A program made the translations under genes and the position numbers. From Planctomycetota bacterium (GTDB lineage Bacteria; Planctomycetota; PLA2; JAEUHO01), in the NCBI GenBank assembly GCA_024639415.1, contig JAHEIK010000248.1:1-6102 (forward strand): a stretch of DNA of 6,102 bases, given 5' to 3'. The notes beneath the pieces are model-generated. The model was not told where the DNA came from. It saw nothing but the letters and a program-made list of their open reading frames with translations, and did not search any database. Below are positions 1-5,654 of the stretch, piece after piece. Numbering within the stretch: the stretch's first letter is position 1; the number at the start of each line of letters is the position of its first letter.

Positions 1-798
1 GCTCGACTCGTTGATGATCTTCGAGTTGGCCATCAGACCGTTCGGCAGCGTGATCTCGATGTCGTCGCGCGTGAGGATGCGGGTCGAGCGGATGCCGATG
101 TCGGTCACCTTGCCGCGCTCCCCGGTCTCGAGCACGATGAAGTCCCCCAGCTTGTAGGGCGCGTCCGCGAGGATGAAGATGCCCGCGAAGAGGTTGGCCA
201 GCGTGTCCTTGGCCGCGAAGCCGATGGCGATACCCAGGATTCCCGCCGACGCCAGCCAGGCCGTCAGATCGATGTTCCACGCCATCATCACGCCGTAGAC
301 GGCACCGCCCAGGATGAGCAGCTTCGTGCCGATCTCGTACAGCGGCAGGCTCGCAGGCTCGATCCACTTGAAGTCGTCGGCACGTCGGGCCAGGGCGTCC
401 AATATCGCATCGCTGATCTTCATCAGCGCGCGCATCCAGACGAACACGCCGGCCGTGACCATGATGGCCACGATGCGCGGTGTCCAGCGCGACCAGATCT
501 CCAGCCACTCCTGATACTCGGCGATCTTCCCGTTGGGAGCGTTGCTCCCTGGGTTGATCGGCTCGAGCCCCTTCAGCATGACGTTGATACCGACGAAGAG
601 CACCGTCAGGAAGAGCGGCCAGCGCAGCGCGCTGAGCGCGGTGTCGTCCAGCGTCGTCTCGGTGCGTCTGGAGACGACCTTCACGATGCGCGTCACGAGG
701 AACTGCACGATGAAGGCCGCCACGACGCTGTAGACGAGGACCTCCCACCACGAGAGCACCTCGAGCGACGTCAGCCAGCGGTCGAACCATTCGGGCAT
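1..798 (-). CDS. MscS-family mechanosensitive ion channel (3' end outside window)
   Basis: The first 266 residues of an inner-membrane small-conductance mechanosensitive channel, which would release solutes when membrane tension rises. I translated this frame from position 798 to the window edge without meeting a stop. Hydrophobic segments lie at about residues 18-36, 60-75, 107-125 and 158-182. The pore-lining helix follows (residues 186-212, reading GILGIAIGFAAKDTLANLF and onward). The start of the MscS beta domain comes next (about 218-264, with GDFI, GKVTDIGIRSTRI and TLPNG), which is the family hallmark order. The C-terminal part is missing only because the window ends. The ATG at 798 has GGAGG five bases upstream; an in-frame ATG at 810 is a weaker alternative. 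It lies 93 bp downstream of the dienelactone hydrolase gene on the same strand, so co-transcription is possible but not shown. The family call is firm; the subfamily is not. Confidence 0.93.
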   Translation of the reverse strand, partial: MPEWFDRWLTSLEVLSWWEVLVYSVVAAFIVQFLVTRIVKVVSRRTETTLDDTALSALRWPLFLTVLFVGINVMLKGLEPINPGSNAPNGKIAEYQEWLEIWSRWTPRIVAIMVTAGVFVWMRALMKISDAILDALARRADDFKWIEPASLPLYEIGTKLLILGGAVYGVMMAWNIDLTAWLASAGILGIAIGFAAKDTLANLFAGIFILADAPYKLGDFIVLETGERGKVTDIGIRSTRILTRDDIEITLPNGLMANSKIINESS

Positions 799-803
799 GG
801 ATT

Positions 804-808
804 CCTCC
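804..808 (-). promoter_or_regulatory. Ribosome binding site of the MscS-family gene
   Basis: GGAGG on the minus strand, five bases before the ATG at 798. The alternative in-frame ATG at 810 overlaps this motif and has no Shine-Dalgarno sequence of its own, so 798 is the preferred start. Confidence 0.7.
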
Positions 809-870
809 ATGCGTCATCTTCATCCGGCGCTCGGACACACGACGTGACGTGGACCTGCACGCAGGCGGCC

Positions 871-892
871 GGCAGGAGCGTGAGTGCCTGCC
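871..892 (-). terminator. Hairpin just after the dienelactone hydrolase stop, possible weak terminator or attenuator
   Basis: An inverted repeat with arms GGCAGG (871-876) and CCTGCC (887-892) and a 10-base loop; its base overlaps the TAG stop of the upstream gene. A second small hairpin, CCTGC with GCAGG, follows at 854-865. No T-run follows on the minus strand, so a strong intrinsic terminator is unlikely. It may protect the 3' end or reduce read-through into the MscS gene. Confidence 0.3.
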
Positions 893-1698
893 TACTCTCC
901 GAGATGCTGCTTCCAGAACGCCACCATGTCCTTCCAGGACTGCTCGTCGGCGGCCTTGTGGTACGCGACGTTGTCCATGCCGCGCTCCGAAGCACCCGGA
1001 TTCGTGAAGGCGTGCACCGCGCCCTCGTAGGACTTCACGTTGAACGTGATGCCTGCCTTCTCCATTGCCTCTGAGAAACCCTGCACCATCTCCGGAGGCA
1101 CCCACGCGTCGGCGGCGCCGTTGCAGACGAGCACGGCTGCCTTGACGTTCTTGGCGTCTTCCTCGCTCGGGGTCGTGAGGTTGCCGTGGAAGCAGACGAC
1201 ACCCTTCACGTCCCAGCCCGCCCAGGCGGATTCGAGCGCGACGCTACCTCCGTAGCAGAAGCCCATCACGCCGATCTTCGCCTTGTCCACACGAGGGTGC
1301 TGCGCGAGCAGGTCGTAGGCCGCCTTGAGCCGGGCGCGCCCGTGGCCGGCACGGTCGCCGTAGAAGGCGCCGGCGAGTTTCCCAGCCACCTTGGGATCGT
1401 CCGTCGTCTTGCCGTCGCCGTACATGTCGACACAGAGGGCGACGTAGCCGAGTTGCGCGAGGCGCTCGGCGCGCTCGCGGGGATGGTCCTGCAGGCCCCA
1501 CCACTCGTGCACCACCAAGATGCCGGGACGCTTGCCCTTGCGGTTCGCGTCGTAGGCCATGAAGCCGTTCAGCTGGACGTCGCCGTCGGCGTAGACCGGC
1601 TGCTCGTGGGCGAGCTTCACGGACACGGCGTCGTCTCCGCCGCAAGCGGCGAGGAGCAGGGCGAGGGACAGCAGGGACACGAGGGAGCGCAGTGACAT
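892..1698 (-). CDS. Dienelactone hydrolase family alpha/beta-hydrolase, predicted lipoprotein
   Basis: A 268-residue hydrolase of the dienelactone hydrolase family, whose classical members open the lactone ring of dienelactones during chloroaromatic breakdown; many paralogues act on unknown esters. The catalytic triad is visible: Cys148 in the nucleophile elbow GFCYGG, Asp197 in GAADAW, and His229 in GAVHAF. The family Glu is present in HEWWG (Glu65). The N-terminus is a lipoprotein signal: Arg4, a hydrophobic stretch at 5-18, and the lipobox LAAC with Cys19, followed by GGDD. The mature protein would be lipid-anchored outside the cytoplasm, probably at the outer membrane by the usual +2 rule, whereas typical family members are cytosolic. 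The ATG at 1698 is supported by AAGGAG eight bases upstream. It is divergent from the beta-sandwich repeat gene and upstream of the MscS gene. The true substrate cannot be read from the sequence. Confidence 0.95.
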   Translation of the reverse strand: MSLRSLVSLLSLALLLAACGGDDAVSVKLAHEQPVYADGDVQLNGFMAYDANRKGKRPGILVVHEWWGLQDHPRERAERLAQLGYVALCVDMYGDGKTTDDPKVAGKLAGAFYGDRAGHGRARLKAAYDLLAQHPRVDKAKIGVMGFCYGGSVALESAWAGWDVKGVVCFHGNLTTPSEEDAKNVKAAVLVCNGAADAWVPPEMVQGFSEAMEKAGITFNVKSYEGAVHAFTNPGASERGMDNVAYHKAADEQSWKDMVAFWKQHLGE

Positions 1699-1706
1699 GG
1701 GAGGAT

Positions 1707-1712
1707 CTCCTT
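1707..1712 (-). promoter_or_regulatory. Ribosome binding site of the dienelactone hydrolase gene
   Basis: AAGGAG on the minus strand, eight bases upstream of the ATG at 1698. It fixes the start so that the protein begins with its lipoprotein signal. Confidence 0.75.
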
Positions 1713-1725
1713 GGGGCGGCGCGAC

Positions 1726-1731
1726 AGTCTA
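1726..1731 (-). promoter_or_regulatory. Possible -10 element for the dienelactone hydrolase gene
   Basis: TAGACT on the minus strand matches TATAAT at four of six positions and lies 13 bases upstream of the ribosome binding site. No convincing -35 element stands 16-18 bases further upstream, so this is tentative. Confidence 0.2.
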
Positions 1732-1766
1732 CGGCCCAGCCCAGCCCTCCGTCGCGTGCACATTGC

Positions 1767-1772
1767 TATGCT
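1767..1772 (+). promoter_or_regulatory. Possible extended -10 element for the beta-sandwich repeat gene
   Basis: TATGCT preceded by TGC, resembling an extended -10 (TGnTATAAT), in the 93-bp divergent intergenic region. Transcription would begin around 1779 and leave a very short leader. No good -35 is visible. Confidence 0.22.
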
Positions 1773-1780
1773 CCTCAGCC

Positions 1781-1786
1781 AAGGAG
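1781..1786 (+). promoter_or_regulatory. Ribosome binding site that sets the start at 1792
   Basis: AAGGAG five bases before the ATG at 1792. It decides between that start and in-frame upstream candidates (ATG at 1768, TTG at 1711). Neither of those has a Shine-Dalgarno sequence, and both would place hydrophilic residues ahead of the hydrophobic anchor. Confidence 0.75.
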
Positions 1787-1791
1787 TCCCG

Positions 1792-4173
1792 ATGCCGCGC
1801 GTGTTGATCCCGCTGGGCCTGGCCGCGCTCCTCGTGCTGGGCGCGGTCGTCCTCCTCACCACGGACGGGCGGGAGCAGGAGGAGATCGACGGCACCCGCG
1901 AGGAGAGCTGGCGCCCCGCCACACCGAGCGAGCGCGGCGAGGAGCGGCCTCAGGGCGCGCCGACGCTGAAGGGCAGCGGCACCGCGCCGGGGCATGGCGA
2001 GACCGAGGGCGGGGCGACCGAACCGGAAGCAAAGGAGCCGACCGGGCCCTACGAGTTCGTCGTCGTCGCGTTCGAGAGTGAAGCGTTGCTCGAGGACGTC
2101 GAGATCACCGACGACGAAGGCGAGCCCCTTGGCACGACCGACGAGGACGGCGCATTCGTGCTCGAGGATGCGGGCGTCTCGGATCTCGTCTTCCGCGCGA
2201 CGAAGGACGGCTACGTCACCCACCGGGCACACGCGCAGCCGGGCGAGGTCACCCAGGTCGTGCTGCAGGCCGGCATCCAGATCCGCGGGCGCGTGGTACG
2301 CGCAGCGGGCAGCGCGCCCATCGCCGACGCGAGCGTCATCGTCTGGGACGACGACTTCGGCCGAGAGGTCGCCGCCACGAGCACGAACGAAGAAGGCCGC
2401 TTCGTCCTGCGTGCCGTGCGGCCGAACCACCCGGTGCAGATCGTCGTGCGCACGGAGGGTCTCGTGCCGCACCTACAGCGCGAGATGTTCCACGTGTCGC
2501 TCGAGGACTTCGAGATCCGGGTCGGCGACGGTGGGCGTCTGCGTGGGGCCGTCACCACGCCTGAAGAGAAGCCGCTGCCCGGCGTCGAGGTGCGCCTGCA
2601 GTACGGCGGGGAGACCATCTTCGAGCATCGCGCCGTGGAGACGGACCGGCAGCGCGCCCGAGCGCGCCTGACGTCGATGCGCACCGCCGTCACCCGCACG
2701 AACGAGCAGGGCCTGTACGAGTTCCTGGGCGTTCCGCTGAACCAGTACGTGCAGCCCGTGGCCATCGTCGCGCCGCGCTTCGTGGTCAAGGCGCCCAGCC
2801 CGAGCGGCTGCAGGTTCCGCGACTACGACGAGACGCAGCGCCGGGACATCGTCGTGGGCGCCCCCGCCTCGCTGCGCATCCGCATCGAGGACGCGAAGGG
2901 GGCCGCAATCGGCCACGCCGACGTGCACCTGCGCGCGGGGCAGGGCTACTGGCCCCTGCTGCCGGCGGACACACATGAGCAGGGCGGCTACCTGCTGCAG
3001 GACCTTGCACCGCAGCATGTCTACGCCACCGCCACCCTGCCCGGCGCTCCGATGCAGGCGGGCGACGTCAAGCTCGAGGCCGGCAAGGAGAGCACGATCC
3101 TCATCACCTTCCCACTCGGCGCGGCGCTGCGCGGCACGGTACACGACAAGCGTGGCCAGCCGATCTGGAAGGCGCTCGTGAACTGGGCCGGCAAGGACAA
3201 GGGCGAGCAGGCCGCCACCCGGACCGACCAGAAGGGGCGCTTCGAGCTCTCGCGACTCGAGTCGAAGACCGGCACCATCTACGTGAGCGCTCGCGACCTG
3301 CCCTACACGCTGCGCACGTACGAGGGCCAGGAGATCGAGAACACGAGCCCGGGGGCGCTCCCCCTCGAGGTGCGGCTGCTCGACGGCACGCGCGCCAAAG
3401 GCCGCTTCGAGGATGTACCCCAGGGAGCCGTCGTGACGAGCACGCTGGCGCGCGGCTCACGGCACGACAGACTCGACCACCACCTGAAGCAGGACGGACG
3501 CTTCACGCGCCGCGGCCCGCCGGTGGACAAGCCGGCACTCTTCGTCTTCCGCATGCGCGGCTTCCCTCCGCTGCTCGTGGAGGAGCCGCGTCCCTTCACC
3601 AGCGAGGAAGTCCGCGACCTCGGCCCCCTGCGGTTCGAGGCCACCAATCCGCGCATGGGGCGCATCGTCGACGGCCGCAAGCTCCCAGTGCACGGGGCGC
3701 TCGTGACGATCAAGACGCCATGGTCGAGCCGCACGACACGCACGGACATCGAGGGGGACTTCGCTCTCCCGCGCCTACCCGACGAGGACATTCCCTTGGA
3801 GATCCGTGCGGAAGGCTTCCCGGCCACCCGCGCCATCCTGTGGACCTCGAGCCAGTTCCGCCGCCAGACGATCTTCATCCGCCGGACGGGCCCGCTCTTC
3901 GTCGACGTGACCCGCAAGCGCGGACGTCTGGATCGCCCCGTCACCGTGCTGGCCAAGGCCCGGGGCTGGAAGCCGGGGGACGCGCGGCCGAAGGAGACCT
4001 ACGCACGAACGCACCACTCGGGCCGTGCGCGCTTCCACCTGCCACCGGGGCGCTACCAGCTGATCGTGTTCGACCAGATCACCCGCGAGGTGGGCGTGAC
4101 CGAGGTCGAGATCAAGGCGAAACCCTCACATCACGCGCGCATCGAGTTGCGCCCACAGAGGCGTCGTCGCTAG
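1792..4173 (+). CDS. Membrane-anchored protein with about eight carboxypeptidase-regulatory-like repeats
   Basis: A 793-residue protein with no visible catalytic domain. It opens with a hydrophobic anchor (residues 4-23) lacking a clear signal-peptidase site. A Glu/Gly/Pro-rich linker follows (24-86), and the remainder is a string of beta-sandwich units of the carboxypeptidase regulatory-like (transthyretin/CNA-B-like) type. The recurring hallmark is a Thr-Asp/Asn-x-x-Gly-x-Phe turn, seen near residues 115, 197, 302, 394, 477, 565, 649 and 741, every 80-105 residues. Units 1-5 and 7 are clear (GRVVRAAG, GAVTTPEEKPLPGVEV and GTVHDKRGQPIWKALV open three of them); units 6 and 8 are divergent. 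Such domains usually act as structural or binding modules outside the cytoplasm. There is a single cysteine (340), so no disulfides form within the chain. The C-terminus is four arginines, partly encoded by the terminal hairpin. Exact function is unknown. Confidence 0.85.
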   Translation: MPRVLIPLGLAALLVLGAVVLLTTDGREQEEIDGTREESWRPATPSERGEERPQGAPTLKGSGTAPGHGETEGGATEPEAKEPTGPYEFVVVAFESEALLEDVEITDDEGEPLGTTDEDGAFVLEDAGVSDLVFRATKDGYVTHRAHAQPGEVTQVVLQAGIQIRGRVVRAAGSAPIADASVIVWDDDFGREVAATSTNEEGRFVLRAVRPNHPVQIVVRTEGLVPHLQREMFHVSLEDFEIRVGDGGRLRGAVTTPEEKPLPGVEVRLQYGGETIFEHRAVETDRQRARARLTSMRTAVTRTNEQGLYEFLGVPLNQYVQPVAIVAPRFVVKAPSPSGCRFRDYDETQRRDIVVGAPASLRIRIEDAKGAAIGHADVHLRAGQGYWPLLPADTHEQGGYLLQDLAPQHVYATATLPGAPMQAGDVKLEAGKESTILITFPLGAALRGTVHDKRGQPIWKALVNWAGKDKGEQAATRTDQKGRFELSRLESKTGTIYVSARDLPYTLRTYEGQEIENTSPGALPLEVRLLDGTRAKGRFEDVPQGAVVTSTLARGSRHDRLDHHLKQDGRFTRRGPPVDKPALFVFRMRGFPPLLVEEPRPFTSEEVRDLGPLRFEATNPRMGRIVDGRKLPVHGALVTIKTPWSSRTTRTDIEGDFALPRLPDEDIPLEIRAEGFPATRAILWTSSQFRRQTIFIRRTGPLFVDVTRKRGRLDRPVTVLAKARGWKPGDARPKETYARTHHSGRARFHLPPGRYQLIVFDQITREVGVTEVEIKAKPSHHARIELRPQRRRR

Positions 4174-4182
4174 TCGACGACG
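4162..4182. terminator. Perfect hairpin containing both convergent stop codons, possible bidirectional terminator
   Basis: Arms CGTCGTCG (4162-4169) and CGACGACG (4175-4182) are exact reverse complements around the loop CTAGT. The CTAG at 4170-4173 supplies the TAG stop of the plus-strand gene and the TAG stop of the minus-strand gene, so the two coding regions overlap by four bases tail to tail. Neither side has a T-run. It could therefore be an atypical bidirectional terminator, or an accident of Arg and Val-Val-Asp codons. Confidence 0.4.
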
Positions 4183-5450
4183 GTCAGTTCGACCGAGCGC
4201 CGCTTGCCGCTCCGCAACAGCTCGACGACGACCTTCGCACCGGCCTTCTGCGTCAGGCGGAACCACGCGTGGAAGTGCTCGACGCTCTCGAAGTCATTGC
4301 GCCCGGCGATGCTCAGGATGACATCGCCCTTGCGGATGCCCGCTTTCAGGGCGTTGCGCCCCGTGTGGGCACTGGGTCCCCACGTGACGACGTACTGGAC
4401 CTTGAAGGCGAACGTGCCCGCCTTCAGCCCCGCGGCGACGAGCTCCCCGGGATTCAGCCGAGGTCCACCGAAGCCGGGCTTGGGCGAGAGCTTCCACTTG
4501 GACGCGCGCCACGAGTAGTGGAGCGGCGAAGGCTCCTTCCAGCCGGCGGCCAGCTGGATTGCGCTCGCGTGCTCCCTGCTTCCCAGGCGGAACGTCACGG
4601 GAATGCGGTCGGCGCCACCGGCCGCCTCGTGCAAGACGCGCTGCACGTCGCTCATCGTGAGGATGCGCGCGGTGCCCAGCGTCAGCAGGCGGACGCCCTT
4701 CTTCAAGCCGGCCTTGGCCGCGGGCGAGTCCGGCTCGACACCGGCCACGACGGCCTGGTCGTCCTTCTCGACGTGGAAGCCCACCTCACGGGGGTCGGGA
4801 TAGCGCCAGGCGTCGCGTTTCTGGAAGCGCCCCCGGTGCTGCAGCTCCTCGGTCATGGCGTCGTGGACGTTGTGGCAGTGGTAGCAGTCCGGTTGGTTGC
4901 GCTTGCGCTGCATGGCCGGCATGCGGTCCACGCTCAGGGCCGCGCGCGCCTGCGGTGGCGTCGGCTTCTTCGCGTAGGCCACGTGCTCGGGCAGTGTCTT
5001 GCGCAGCACGTCGGCGAGGCTGGCGACGGACAAGTGAGACTGAGGGCTCGTGTAGTCGCGTCCGCCGTAGCGATGGTAGATCGTGCCGTCCGCGTGCATC
5101 AGCAGCGCGGCGAACGTCAGGTCGAAGTCGAAGTCGAAGGTGTGGATATCCACGCCCTTCATGTTCGTGATGCGCGCGCAGACGTAGGGCGCGGCCGCCT
5201 TCATGAGCTCAGGGGTGAACCGGACAACCTGCCCGTAGAAGGACCCGCAGTCCCTTCACAACTCTCAGCGGAACACCGCGAGGATCGGTCGCCCGGTCTC
5301 ACGCGCCTTGGCGCGTGCCTCGTCCAGGTCGAGCAGCCAATCGATGGACGGCGTGCCACGCTCCTCGGCGGTCGCAGGCGGCGCTACGGTGTGCGAGAGG
5401 GCTGCGCCCAACAGCACGAGCAGCAGCATCACGCCGAGGGTCGTCCGCAT
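4170..5450 (-). CDS. Putative di-selenocysteine (UxxU) thioredoxin-like / CxxCH / double-PDZ exported protein
   Basis: A 426-residue protein if two in-frame TGA codons (62 and 65) are read as selenocysteine. Residues 1-28 are a Sec signal peptide (hydrophobic 5-18, cleavage site ATA before Glu29). A thioredoxin-like domain spans about 36-135: a strand ends RPILAVFR, then comes the motif Sec62-Glu-Leu-Sec65-Arg-Asp-Cys68, and later FDFDFDLTF and ADGTIYHRYGG. The usual cis-Pro position appears to be Leu111. A CYHCH motif (189-193) fits covalent attachment of one c-type heme. PDZ1 covers about 221-305 (VGFHV, DSPAAKAGL) and PDZ2 about 330-426 (WGPSAH, AGIRKGDVI). I recall planctomycete proteins with this domain order and Cys at the redox sites. 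The predicted role is a periplasmic thiol/selenol redox protein; the partner is unknown. The ATG at 5450 has AAGGAGG five bases upstream. Alternatives are a pseudogene with two nonsense codons, or an internal start at 5204 without a Shine-Dalgarno sequence. Confidence 0.8.
5121..5138. repeat. Three tandem copies of a hexamer within the thioredoxin-like gene
   Basis: GTCGAA occurs three times in tandem on the plus strand and encodes Phe-Asp repeats (FDFDFD) on the minus strand. It lies in a loop or strand of the thioredoxin-like domain, keeps the frame, and could vary in copy number by slippage. Confidence 0.8.
5221..5235 (-). promoter_or_regulatory. Candidate bacterial SECIS stem-loop (distal)
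   Basis: In the minus-strand mRNA, CGGGC (5235-5231) pairs with GUCCG (5225-5221), giving five pairs with one G-U, around the loop AGGUU (5230-5226). The stretch GCAGGU resembles the apex of the E. coli fdhF SECIS as I remember it, where a loop G and U contact SelB. The first loop G is 26 bases after the second UGA and 35 after the first, within the roughly 16-37 base range I recall for bacterial SECIS. The stem is short and no bulged U is obvious. Confidence 0.5.
5238..5257 (-). promoter_or_regulatory. Candidate bacterial SECIS stem-loop (proximal)
   Basis: In the minus-strand mRNA, GAAGGGAC (5257-5250) pairs with GUCCUUC (5244-5238), giving seven pairs with one bulged G, around the loop UGCGG (5249-5245). 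A G is the second loop base. The loop G is 16 bases after the first UGA, suited to decoding codon 62, but too close to the second UGA, which forms part of the stem base. It does not overlap the distal stem-loop, so both could form together. Confidence 0.45.
5256..5258 (-). other. In-frame TGA, candidate selenocysteine codon 65
   Basis: The second of two TGA codons, in the same frame as the signal peptide upstream and the PDZ region downstream. It sits at the second Cys position of the thioredoxin CxxC motif, three codons before Cys68 (TGC). Confidence 0.68.
5265..5267 (-). other. In-frame TGA, candidate selenocysteine codon 62
   Basis: The first of the two TGA codons, immediately after the beta strand RPILAVFR. 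This is where thioredoxin-fold proteins put the nucleophilic Cys of CxxC. A separate upstream protein ending here would be only 61 residues: a signal peptide plus half a thioredoxin domain without an active site. Confidence 0.7.
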
Positions 5451-5455
5451 GCGGG

Positions 5456-5462
5456 CCTCCTT
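5456..5462 (-). promoter_or_regulatory. Ribosome binding site of the candidate selenoprotein gene
   Basis: AAGGAGG on the minus strand, five bases upstream of the ATG at 5450, the strongest Shine-Dalgarno match in the window. It shows that translation begins upstream of the two TGA codons. Confidence 0.8.
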
Positions 5463-5471
5463 CACGGCAAG

Positions 5472-5477
5472 AGTGTA
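5472..5477 (-). promoter_or_regulatory. Possible -10 element for the candidate selenoprotein gene
   Basis: TACACT on the minus strand matches TATAAT at four of six positions, nine bases upstream of the Shine-Dalgarno sequence. The geometry resembles TATGCT and AAGGAG ahead of the gene at 1792. No clear -35 is visible. Confidence 0.22.
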
Positions 5478-5518
5478 GCGAAGGAGAAAGCTCCTCACCC
5501 CCGGTCGTCCGCGTTCTT

Positions 5519-5610
5519 CCCACACCAGGCCGGGGGGGAAGTGCGGGCGCGCCGCCGACGAGGGCGACCTGGACCTACACCAGCGGGCCGGGGACCAGGT
5601 CCCACACCGA
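5519..5610 (+). repeat. Three spaced copies of a decamer in the divergent intergenic region
   Basis: CCCACACCAG (5519-5528), CCTACACCAG (5574-5583) and CCCACACCGA (5601-5610) begin 55 and 27 bases apart. They lie between the divergent genes starting at 5450 and 5655, so they could be regulator binding sites. With only three degenerate copies in GC-rich DNA, chance is a real alternative. Confidence 0.3.
5591..5603. promoter_or_regulatory. Palindrome in the divergent intergenic region, possible operator
   Basis: GGGACC and GGTCCC are perfect 6-base arms around a single A. It lies 52 bases upstream of the ATG at 5655 and 141 bases upstream of the divergent ATG at 5450, and runs into the third copy of the decamer repeat. 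It could bind a dimeric regulator. Confidence 0.3.
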
Positions 5611-5654
5611 ATCCTTGTCGACTCTCCTCCGCCGGGCACGCTACGTTCGCAGCC

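Noticed and set aside
1186..1695. Plus-strand open frame opposite the dienelactone hydrolase
   Set aside because: The opposite strand encodes a complete triad enzyme; this frame is a GC-rich shadow with no recognisable domain.
1711..1791. N-terminal extension of the beta-sandwich repeat protein
   Set aside because: The upstream TTG at 1711 lies in the ribosome binding site of the divergent hydrolase gene and has no Shine-Dalgarno sequence. The extension puts hydrophilic residues before the membrane anchor; AAGGAG supports 1792.
5256..5267. Pseudogene or sequencing error in the thioredoxin-like gene
   Set aside because: Both interruptions are TGA at the two CxxC positions, the frame is unchanged across them, the downstream domains look fully constrained, and SECIS-like stem-loops follow. 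It is not excluded, only less likely.
5256..5267. Genome-wide reassignment of UGA to Trp or Gly
   Set aside because: The other four genes contain no internal TGA, and the Trp codons I checked are TGG. Reassignment would normally leave TGA scattered through several genes. However, the visible terminal stops are only TAG or TAA, so the window does not show TGA used as a stop either.
5532..5538. Run of seven G residues in the divergent intergenic region
   Set aside because: It is non-coding and a single G run is common in GC-rich DNA; no partner runs form a quadruplex motif nearby.
3720..5654. A very long plus-strand open frame running into the DUF4440-like gene
   Set aside because: It is antisense to the thioredoxin/PDZ gene and out of frame with the beta-sandwich gene. 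Its translation is a low-complexity Arg/Gly/Ala-rich shadow without domains, and only the part from 5655 is a real gene.
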